64,000 nt of DNA from Bradyrhizobium sp. (GTDB lineage: Bacteria > Pseudomonadota > Alphaproteobacteria > Rhizobiales > Xanthobacteraceae): contig NZ_JAUSLT010000087.1 of NCBI RefSeq assembly GCF_030646015.1, positions 62,001 to 126,000 of the forward strand, in the 5' to 3' direction. Position 1 is the stretch's first letter, and each line of letters opens with the position of its first letter. Position numbers and translations under genes: made by a program. This document shows, one piece after another, positions 57,591 to 64,000 of the stretch. The notes below the pieces were generated by a model. That model was not told the DNA's origin. It ran no database searches and was given only the letters and a program-made list of their open reading frames with translations.

Positions 57591-58238
57591 ATGGCCCCGT
57601 CATCGGAAACTGCGGTGACAAGCCTTCGAACTGGAGCTCGCTTGCTGTTTCCCTCCGACCTCACCTCGTTCTTCGAACTCATCCGCCAGCACGGCAATAC
57701 GGTCTACAGCCTGATGTTCGCGTACGCGTCGTCGCACAGCCTGCTGCTGACGCTGTTCGCGGGCTACGCGTCGCATTCGGGCGCGCTGAGTTTTGGCACC
57801 GTCATCGCGGTGTGCTGGATCGGCAGCTTTACGGGCGATGTCATCCGCTTCTGGATCGGGCGGCGTTACGGCACCCGCTGGCTTGGATCATCCTCCTCCA
57901 GGATTACGCGCGCGGTACAGACCGCGGCCCGGCTGGCCGACCGCCACTACATCTGGATGATCCTGCTGCATCGCTACCCGCACGGCATTCGCGGTGTCGC
58001 CGGCTTTGCCTACGGGATGTCGCAGCTGCCCTGGTCCACCTTCCTCGCGCTCAATTTCGTCGCGGCGGGCCTGTGGTCCTGCGTGACGGTCTCGGCCGGC
58101 TACGCCTTCGGCCAGGTTTCGGAGAAGATGATGAACGATGCCTCGTCCGGCCTCGGCCTGGTGATGCTGGTCCTGTTCCTCGGCGTCTCCTGGCTCGTGA
58201 GCAAGAAGCTCGAGCGCGTGGCCGAGCGGGCCACCTGA
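57591..58238 (+). CDS. DedA-family membrane protein
   Basis: The 215-residue product has the DedA pattern. It starts with a short polar part, then a hydrophobic SLLLTLFAGYASHSG region, GDVIRFWIGRRYGTRW and the motif LHRYPHGIRGVAGFAYGMSQLPWSTF, which matches the R-x-P-G-x-R...G-x-x-x-M signature (here HG for PG). DedA proteins act in lipid flipping and proton-dependent processes. ATG 57591 lacks a clear ribosome site, and a GTG near 57612 is possible. Confidence 0.82.
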   Translation: MAPSSETAVTSLRTGARLLFPSDLTSFFELIRQHGNTVYSLMFAYASSHSLLLTLFAGYASHSGALSFGTVIAVCWIGSFTGDVIRFWIGRRYGTRWLGSSSSRITRAVQTAARLADRHYIWMILLHRYPHGIRGVAGFAYGMSQLPWSTFLALNFVAAGLWSCVTVSAGYAFGQVSEKMMNDASSGLGLVMLVLFLGVSWLVSKKLERVAERAT

Positions 58239-58256
58239 GGCGCCCGAACGCGCCTC
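58237..58256. terminator. Short GC hairpin between convergent genes
   Basis: GAGGCGC-CCGAAC-GCGCCTC begins within the DedA stop codon. It has no T tract, so it is weak evidence for termination. Confidence 0.4.
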
Positions 58257-58266
58257 GGAGACAGCG

Positions 58267-58611
58267 TCAGGAAGTTTGCGTCATCGTGCCGTGAAACTTG
58301 GAGAATGTCGGATCGGGTCCGGGCGCCGTGATGCAGGTGATGATGGTATTGTCCCTGTAGTCTTCGACATGCACTACGGTCATGCCCTGCTCCTCCTTCC
58401 ATGTCACCAGGAACAGCAGGTCCCTGATCGGCTCGACGGTGATGTCAACGGTCTCGGAATTGCCACTCAGCGTGCCGTCGGGCCTCACCCCGGTGTAGGT
58501 CATCGAGCTCTCGGAATGAAAGTCGAGCTGTACCCTGAAGCCGCCGCTGCCGTCGTCGGCCTTGAAATCGACCAGGTATTTGTGGCCTACAGCGGGAAAT
58601 TTATCAGCCAT
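58267..58611 (-). CDS. MoaF-related (calycin-like) small protein
   Basis: The 114-residue product has the MoaF-like pattern: KYLVDFKADDGSGGFRVQLDF, ETVDITVEPIRDLLFLVTWKEEQG and TVVHVEDYRDNTIITCIT. This is a small beta-barrel with repeated hydrophobic strands. MoaF proteins lie next to aromatic-amine and molybdenum genes but have no clear activity. AGGGAGAA lies before the ATG at 58611. There is no signal peptide. Confidence 0.75.
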   Translation of the reverse strand: MADKFPAVGHKYLVDFKADDGSGGFRVQLDFHSESSMTYTGVRPDGTLSGNSETVDITVEPIRDLLFLVTWKEEQGMTVVHVEDYRDNTIITCITAPGPDPTFSKFHGTMTQTS

Positions 58612-58698
58612 GGATTTCTCCCTGAACGTGGCGGGCATCTGAAATCGCAATGACTGCAAGCATAGCTCTGGCAAAAAACAATCTCAAGTTGTTTGTCG

Positions 58699-59424
58699 CT
58701 AAATCAACTTCATCCCCTTCAAACTCGCATGCCCGTTCTTGCCGACGATGATGTGGTCGTGCACGGAAATCCCGAGCGGGCTGGCGATGTCGACGATCGC
58801 CCTGGTCATCTGGATATCCGCACTCGACGGCGTCGGGTCGCCGGAGGGGTGGTTGTGCACCAGGATGAGCGCGGTGGCCGACAGTTCCAGCGCGCGTTTG
58901 ATCACTTCGCGCGGATAGACCGGGGTGTGGTCGACGGTGCCGGTCTGCTGTACCTCGTCAGCGATCAACTGGTTGCGCTTGTCGAGGAACAGGATGCGAA
59001 ACTGCTCCTTGTCGGCGAACGCCATGCCGGTGCGGCAGTAGCCGATCACGTCGTTCCAGGACGACAGCGCGATGCTGCGCCTGATTTCGCCCTTTGCGAT
59101 ACGTTGGGCGGCTGCCGCTATTACCTTTAGTCCGTTGATGGTGACGTCGCCGACACCCTTGACCTCACGCAGCCGAGCCTCGGGTGCGTGAATAACCTCC
59201 GCGAACGAGCCGAATACCTTAAGCAAGGATTTGGCCAGTGGCTTCATGTCGCCTCGGGGCTGGGTGAGGAACAAGACCATTTCCAGCATCTCATAGTCGC
59301 TCAGCGCATCCGGCCCGGCGCCGTAAAAGCGTTCGCGCAGCCGCTCCCGGTGGCCGTGGTAATGCGGCGTCTCGGCGGGCTGGTCCTTGTCCGGCTGCTG
59401 GGTCTTGCTGATCTTGCCTGGCAT
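58699..59424 (-). CDS. radC: RadC-family JAB1/MPN protein
   Basis: The 241-residue product has the RadC layout. An N-terminal helical region ([28 protein letters not shown]) and a helix-hairpin-helix part ([23 protein letters not shown]) are followed by the JAMM site [16 protein letters not shown] with the metal-binding His-x-His...Asp. Despite its name a role in repair is not proved. ATG 59424 is used. A TTG at 59499 would lie in the T tract of the upstream terminator and is unlikely. Confidence 0.9.
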   Translation of the reverse strand: MPGKISKTQQPDKDQPAETPHYHGHRERLRERFYGAGPDALSDYEMLEMVLFLTQPRGDMKPLAKSLLKVFGSFAEVIHAPEARLREVKGVGDVTINGLKVIAAAAQRIAKGEIRRSIALSSWNDVIGYCRTGMAFADKEQFRILFLDKRNQLIADEVQQTGTVDHTPVYPREVIKRALELSATALILVHNHPSGDPTPSSADIQMTRAIVDIASPLGISVHDHIIVGKNGHASLKGMKLI

Positions 59425-59496
59425 CGGCGGCAAGCATGCCGTGTGGATCAGGTTTTGCAACTCTGAAGTGTCGGGCGGACTGCCGATTTTGGACGG

Positions 59497-59527
59497 CAAA
59501 AAGGCGCCACGCAGGGCACGGCGCCTT
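59497..59527 (-). terminator. Rho-independent terminator of the gene at 59555
   Basis: AAGGCGCC (59501-59508) pairs with GGCGCCTT (59520-59527). On the minus strand TTTTT follows the stem. It ends the metallo-hydrolase transcript and separates it from radC. Confidence 0.8.
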
Positions 59528-59554
59528 CGGTGGTTTCAAATCAGCAGGGCAGCG

Positions 59555-60514
59555 TCACGCCTTGACCGCGGCGAACGCATAGCCGTTGCCGTCTTTCGAC
59601 AGCGTGCCGACGTTGGGGAAGCCGAAGTGATAGCCGGCGATCATGCCTTTCTCGGCGATCACCCGGTCGAAGAAGGCGCGGCGGGTGGCCTCCGCCTTCG
59701 GCGCGTCGGAATCGAACATCGAGAACCAGCCGGGGTTCTTGACGAACAGCTGGTGGATGCCGGTGACATCGCCCTGGATGAACAATTGCTGCCCGCCCGA
59801 TGCCACCAAAAACGACATGTGCCCGACGGTATGGCCCGGCGTGGCAATGGCGCGCACGCCGGGGACCAGCTCGGCCCCATCGGCATACTGCTTGATGTTC
59901 TTCCAGGTCGGGAAGGTCGACTGAATACGCCGCACATTGCCGCGCGCGGCTTCGGGAAGTTTCTCCACCAGCGCCGGATCGGTCCAGAACTTGTATTCGA
60001 CCTCCGGCATCAGGATTTCCGCGTTCGGGAACACCTGGGCGTTGGTCTCCTTCACCCACAGGCCCGAGATGTGATCGGGATGGAAATGCGAGATCACGAC
60101 CGTGGAGACGGTGGCGGGATCAAGGCCGGCCGCCTTCATGTTGTCGGCGAGCTTGCCCACGCTGGGCGGGCCGTTGCCGCCGAAGCCGGTGTCGAACAGC
60201 ACGACCTTGCCGCCGGTCCTGATCGCGGTCATCGTGAACGGGTTGTCGAACTTGTCCGGTCCGATCCCGCCGGCTGTCAGGGCCTTCTTGACCTCGTCGA
60301 GCGAAGCGTTCTTGACGAAGCCGTCATTGAGAACGCGCTCGATGGTTCCGTCATGCAGGCTGAAGACCTCGATGTCGCCGACCTTGTATTTGAGGCTGTC
60401 GGCGGCGCGCTGTGCCTGAGCCGCGCCGATAAACGATACCGGTCCCTTGAGTCCGAAAACCAGTGCTGCCCCGGCGCTTCCGAGAACCAGATCGCGACGC
60501 GAAATCTCGAACAT
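59555..60514 (-). CDS. Tat-exported metallo-beta-lactamase-fold hydrolase
   Basis: The 319-residue product starts MFEISRRDLVLGSAGAALVF, a twin-arginine signal (SRRDL). The MBL zinc site is at HFHPDH (143-148), with a later His in ATPGHTVGHMSF and an Asp in IQGDVTG. Lactonase-type members of this family break acyl lactones. The substrate here is unknown. AGGGAGG lies before the ATG at 60514. A terminator follows. Confidence 0.88.
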   Translation of the reverse strand: MFEISRRDLVLGSAGAALVFGLKGPVSFIGAAQAQRAADSLKYKVGDIEVFSLHDGTIERVLNDGFVKNASLDEVKKALTAGGIGPDKFDNPFTMTAIRTGGKVVLFDTGFGGNGPPSVGKLADNMKAAGLDPATVSTVVISHFHPDHISGLWVKETNAQVFPNAEILMPEVEYKFWTDPALVEKLPEAARGNVRRIQSTFPTWKNIKQYADGAELVPGVRAIATPGHTVGHMSFLVASGGQQLFIQGDVTGIHQLFVKNPGWFSMFDSDAPKAEATRRAFFDRVIAEKGMIAGYHFGFPNVGTLSKDGNGYAFAAVKA

Positions 60515-60709
60515 GCCACCTCCCTTGATTGTTGTCCCTCGCGCATCGGAGCCTCTGCGGCGGAGATACGATGTCCTGATAGTCTACACCGGGCCATGCG
60601 GGCTATTCCCGTTGCGATTCATTCTCGATCAGAGGCATGTTGCCGCAGCGAACGAGCCGGCGATCCGTTCGGCCGGCGCTTCGCCTCAGCGCGAACCAGG
60701 GAAACCCAT

Positions 60710-61687
60710 ATGGATACATCCGCCGCGACATCTATCGTCGCCGAAGAAATCATGATCGCCAGCGATTCGCCCGGGATCGAGCTGTTCGTCCGCAACAAGC
60801 GCCGGGCTGACCTCGCGACCTTCACGTCCGAAAAGACCATCCTGTTCGTCGCCGGATCGACCTACCCCGCGTCGACATCGTTCGATCTTCCGCTGGCGGG
60901 AGTGTCGTGGATGGATCATCTCGCCGGCGGCGGTTATGACGTCTACCTCGTCGACATCAGAGGCTATGGCAACTCGACGCGGCCGCCGGAGATGGCGATG
61001 CCGGCGGCGGACAACGCGCCGATCGTCCGCACCGAGGTAGCCGTCCGCGACATCGCGACGACGGTCGCCTTCATCCGGTCGCGGCGCGGCGTCTCCAAGC
61101 TCAATTTGATCGGCTGGTCGTGGGGCACCACCCAGATGGCGAGTTACACCGCCGGCCACAACGCCGCCGTCAACAAGCTCGTGCTGCTCGCGCCGCAGTG
61201 GATTAGGGAAACGCCAAGCCTCGCCGATCCCGGCGGCGCCATCGGCGCCTATCGCGTCGTCGAGCGAGCGGCCAGCAAAACGCGCTGGCTCAATGGCGTT
61301 CCCGAGCACAAGAAAGCGGAAGTGCTGCCGGAGGCGTGGTTCGAAGCCTGGGCCGATGCCACCTTCGCGAGCGGCCAATCAGGGCCTGGTCCGGCGCAAT
61401 TGATGGCGCCCAACGGAACGATCCAGGACGCGCGCGAATATTGGGCCGCCGGCAAGCCGCTGTATGATCCGAACCGCATTACCGTCCCGGTGCTGATCGT
61501 CCACGCGGAATGGGATCGCGACTGCCCGATCGAGATGTCGCGCGCCGTGTTTGACAGGCTGACATCCGCGCCTTACCGGCGCTGGGTGGAGATCGGCGAA
61601 GGCACCCATTCGGTCTTTCTGGAGAAAAACCGCTGGCAGGTGTTCGACGCGGTGGATGGCTTCCTCGGCGAGCAACCGGGGACCTGA
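60710..61687 (+). CDS. Alpha/beta hydrolase (PhaC-like fold)
   Basis: The 325-residue product has the alpha/beta hydrolase sequence: ILFVAGSTYPASTSFDLPL, YDVYLVDIRGYGNSTRPPEM, the nucleophile elbow LIGWSWGTTQMASY, acid near LIVHAEWDRDCPIEM and His in EIGEGTHSVFLEK. The lid and the long spacer resemble PHA-synthase/lipase-like hydrolases. No PHA genes are nearby. AGGGAA lies before ATG 60710. It is divergent from the MBL gene. Confidence 0.88.
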   Translation: MDTSAATSIVAEEIMIASDSPGIELFVRNKRRADLATFTSEKTILFVAGSTYPASTSFDLPLAGVSWMDHLAGGGYDVYLVDIRGYGNSTRPPEMAMPAADNAPIVRTEVAVRDIATTVAFIRSRRGVSKLNLIGWSWGTTQMASYTAGHNAAVNKLVLLAPQWIRETPSLADPGGAIGAYRVVERAASKTRWLNGVPEHKKAEVLPEAWFEAWADATFASGQSGPGPAQLMAPNGTIQDAREYWAAGKPLYDPNRITVPVLIVHAEWDRDCPIEMSRAVFDRLTSAPYRRWVEIGEGTHSVFLEKNRWQVFDAVDGFLGEQPGT

Positions 61688-61720
61688 CACGAACAGGCCC
61701 GGCCTCTTGTGCGGTTGCGC

Positions 61721-62416
61721 CTACACCGCCGCCTGTTGCGGATAGAAGATTGGCGTCTGGGGATCCCGATGCCAGTCATATTCGGCGGCGCTCACCGCGT
61801 TTTCCGCAACTGCCCGGCCGGCCATTCTTGAAACGAGATGGAAGCCGAGATCGGTCCCGGCCGAGACGCCCGCGGAAGTCACGTATTTTCCTGCATCGAC
61901 CCAGCGCGATACGTTGTCCCAGAGCGCCCGCGGCCCGTGGCTCGCTACCCAGCCGAACGCGCCGTGATTGGTGGTGGCCGGAAGCCCGTCGAGAAATCCG
62001 CATTTCGCGAGGACCGCAGCGCCGGTGCAGACCGACGCCATGATGCGCACCTTGCTGTCCATTACGCGCATCCATTCGAGCAGGGCCGCGACCCCGGTCG
62101 GATCCGCCCTGTCGTCAAGCAGCGGCCAGGTGCCGCCACCGCCGGGCACCATCAGCAGATCGAGCGGCTCCTGCCGCGCCCGGTCGAAGTCCCAGTCCGG
62201 CGCCACCGAGGGACCGTTGATGCTTTTGACATTCGCCATGGTCCTGCCGATCAACACGATTTCGAACGGATAGGGCGGCGGCGACGAGTAGCCGGTTCCG
62301 AGAAAGCGCGCGATCGAGAAGGCCTCGAGAAAGCCCCAGACGTCGATCGGCTCGAATCGATCGTAGACGAAGATGCCGATCCGCTGGGTCCGGGGGAATG
62401 TGGACGGGCCTGCCAT
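61721..62416 (-). CDS. DJ-1/PfpI-family protein (isonitrile-hydratase/AraC-N-terminal-like)
   Basis: The 231-residue product has RIGIFVYDRFEPIDVWGFLEAF, LLMVPGGGGTWPL and the catalytic Cys in IMASVCTGAAVLAKCGFLDGLPATTNHG, followed by VTSAGVSAGTDLGFHLV. The pattern is that of isonitrile hydratase-like DJ-1 proteins without a DNA-binding domain. The substrate is unknown. It begins 19 bases after the multicopper oxidase stop, so they are probably co-transcribed. Confidence 0.87.
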   Translation of the reverse strand: MAGPSTFPRTQRIGIFVYDRFEPIDVWGFLEAFSIARFLGTGYSSPPPYPFEIVLIGRTMANVKSINGPSVAPDWDFDRARQEPLDLLMVPGGGGTWPLLDDRADPTGVAALLEWMRVMDSKVRIMASVCTGAAVLAKCGFLDGLPATTNHGAFGWVASHGPRALWDNVSRWVDAGKYVTSAGVSAGTDLGFHLVSRMAGRAVAENAVSAAEYDWHRDPQTPIFYPQQAAV

Positions 62417-62435
62417 CTGATGCGTCCTGTTTGGA

Positions 62436-64000
62436 TCAGTGATGGGAGGCGGCGACGCCGCCGCGTCCGTCGGGAATGGCAATCCGGATGTTCTGCATCA
62501 TGCCTTGATCTTCGTGATCGAGAATGTGGCAGTGGAGCACGAAGTCGCCGATGTAACGCTCGTACCGCGTGCGGATGACGACGGTGTATTGGCCCCGTGG
62601 CCCCTGCGCGAAATTCTTCACCAGCAGGGTGTCCTTCCACACGCCCTTGAGGCCCGGATATTGCGGATCGATCACCGGGTTGCCGTTCGCATCCCTTGCG
62701 AAATTATCCACCGCCCCCGGGGCGCTGACATCGGTGGTGCCGTCAGGGGCGATGATCTTGACGACCTGGAACGGGTTGACGTGGATGTGGAAGGGGTGAC
62801 TGGCGAGATTCGATTTCAGCGTCCACTCATCGACGCCGCCCAGCTTCAGGGTGCGGTCGATCCGGTTGCCGTCGTAGGGCTGGCCGTCGATCTCGAAGAA
62901 CACCTCGTTGATCTGCGAGACGTCGATGTTGAAGGTGAGGGTCTGCGTCCCCGTGAACTCATTGATATCAGGGTGCGGGATGAAGCTCGTAAGCTTCAGG
63001 CCGTCGGAAATTTCCGCCGTCACCTTGGTGCGGACATCTGGCGGCATGTTCGCCGCGGCGGCGGCCAGAAGCTGGGTCTTGAGATAATCCGTGAGATCGC
63101 CCGTCACCGCGGAGCCGCCGACGCGAACGGTGCCGAGCAGCTGCGTCGGCCGCAGGTTCTGGTTGATGTTGCCGCCCGCTGTCGAGGCATTGTCGAGGAC
63201 GCAGTAGTCGCCCGGCTCGGGAAACACGACCAGCGCATCCCAGCGATAGCCGGGCTGGAGCACCGCGACCTGTGTCCGCGTGGCCGCCGCCATGGTCAGG
63301 CCGTCGGCGGCGACCAGATGATAGGGCACCGGCGCTCCCGTGCAGTTCGTATCGACAAAGACTTGCGCTGCGGCGGTGCGCAGGCCGGCAGGCTCTGCTG
63401 CGGCGGGCGCGCGCTTGCGGAACTGCAGCGCAATGCTGTCGCGCACGCCGCCGTGGACCATGCGCCAGCGCTCGACCTTGCCGGCCTCGGCCCCCTGCAG
63501 ACGTCCGAGCACCGCGCCATTGATGCTGGTGAAACGTCCCGAGGTGGGCCAGGTGCCCGGGCCGAACTGGTCATAGTCTTCGACGCCGCCGATGTCGCCC
63601 GGATCGCATTTGTAGGTATTGTCCGGGTTGCGCTTGATGCTGCCATCCGGGTTGCGGCACGCATATTGAATTTGCTGGAACACCAGCACGCGCTCGGGAA
63701 AGGCCTGGCCGCTGATCGGCCGCAGCAGGGTGTCGATGTCGCCATTCGCCGATGGCGTCGGTGGACGCGTGCCGCGCACGACCAGCGCGCCGGCCATGCC
63801 GCTCGATACCTGCAGCGCGGTCGAGCCGTGCCGGTGCGAGTGATACCAGAAGGTTCCCGCCGGATGATCCGGCGGAATGTTGTACTCATACTGGAACTGG
63901 ATGCCCGGATTGACCGATATCAGCACGTTGTCGCTGTTGCCGCTCGGATTGATCCAGAGCCCGTGGGTATGCAAATTGGTGCCGTTGAAGCAATGCGGAA
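62436..64000 (-). CDS. Multicopper oxidase, 3' part (start lies beyond the window)
   Basis: The frame is open from base 63998 and covers 520 residues without a start. The first copper box reads CFNGTNLHTHGLW at the window edge, the second HSHRHGSTALQ, and the third SHPFHIHVNPFQVV. The last is LHCHILDHEDQGMM with the type-1 Cys and axial Met. This is the laccase/CopA-like order. Substrates range from Cu(I) and Mn(II) to phenols. It ends 19 bases before the DJ-1 gene. Confidence 0.92.
   Translation of the reverse strand, partial: PHCFNGTNLHTHGLWINPSGNSDNVLISVNPGIQFQYEYNIPPDHPAGTFWYHSHRHGSTALQVSSGMAGALVVRGTRPPTPSANGDIDTLLRPISGQAFPERVLVFQQIQYACRNPDGSIKRNPDNTYKCDPGDIGGVEDYDQFGPGTWPTSGRFTSINGAVLGRLQGAEAGKVERWRMVHGGVRDSIALQFRKRAPAAAEPAGLRTAAAQVFVDTNCTGAPVPYHLVAADGLTMAAATRTQVAVLQPGYRWDALVVFPEPGDYCVLDNASTAGGNINQNLRPTQLLGTVRVGGSAVTGDLTDYLKTQLLAAAAANMPPDVRTKVTAEISDGLKLTSFIPHPDINEFTGTQTLTFNIDVSQINEVFFEIDGQPYDGNRIDRTLKLGGVDEWTLKSNLASHPFHIHVNPFQVVKIIAPDGTTDVSAPGAVDNFARDANGNPVIDPQYPGLKGVWKDTLLVKNFAQGPRGQYTVVIRTRYERYIGDFVLHCHILDHEDQGMMQNIRIAIPDGRGGVAASHH

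Noticed and set aside
59387..60709. Upstream extension of the plus-strand frame of the alpha/beta hydrolase at 60710
   Set aside because: The extension runs antisense to the metallo-hydrolase and radC genes and has no family pattern. AGGGAA before 60710 supports the short form.

Overview
The window is a GC-rich chromosomal segment from an alphaproteobacterium. It is most likely a Bradyrhizobium or Rhodopseudomonas relative (Nitrobacteraceae). This is inferred from the dense set of aromatic/organic-acid catabolic genes, the Bug-type and NMT1/THI5-type binding proteins, the small secreted proteins, the perfect FNR/FixK-type box and the repeated palindromic elements between genes. About 70 protein genes, one tRNA and several regulatory sites can be supported. 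I see no insertion sequence, prophage or CRISPR array.

Layout. 1-680: end of a CAP-domain protein gene and tRNA-Arg(CCT). 787-6418: an IclR regulator divergent from a catabolic operon (Bug binding protein, a frameshifted flavin-reductase-like gene, FAH-family hydrolase, HpaH-type hydratase, RidA, amidohydrolase). 6415-9160: a secreted GH79-like glycosidase, two small secreted proteins and a region of tandem palindromes. 9171-16115: a periplasmic beta-propeller, an alpha/beta hydrolase, a NodB-fold protein without metal ligands next to a FixK box, a GlcG/HbpS protein, a rhodanese, and a YdhR/methyltransferase/crotonase run. 16211-23306: hydantoin-racemase family, SDR, ketopantoate-reductase family, FAD oxidoreductase and an ABC importer.

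23481-28762: a gentisate-type pathway (acyl-CoA ligase, FAD hydroxylase, gentisate dioxygenase, zeta-class GST isomerase, MarR). A nearly identical operator lies in front of both transcription units. 28831-35428: small secreted Cys-rich-repeat proteins and an RND efflux pair. 35606-40091: a quinone-oxidoreductase-like enzyme, an overlapping ATP-grasp plus FolC/Mur-ligase gene pair whose order resembles a split cyanophycin synthetase, and ferredoxin-NADP reductase. 40513-46535: FMN glutamate-synthase-like protein, LuxR regulator, OprB porin, creatininase. 46672-51071: ABC importer, 2-hydroxyacid dehydrogenase and a double-Inh-domain protein, coupled by TGATG overlaps or very short gaps.

51101-64000: SDR, a DGPF/ECF42-type sigma pair, globin, a TetR gene with twin operators, a desaturase/TetR pair with its own palindrome, DedA, MoaF-like protein, RadC, a Tat-exported metallo-hydrolase, an alpha/beta hydrolase, a DJ-1/PfpI protein and a multicopper oxidase cut by the window edge.

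The strongest leads are the ATP-grasp/Mur-ligase pair (36676-39014), the shared operator of the gentisate regulon (24569 and 28746), the metal-ligand-less NodB homologue beside a FixK box (11224-12295), and the well-defined palindromic operators at 8469-8509, 54653-54722 and 57443-57461. Function assignments rest on motif recognition by eye. No database search was run.
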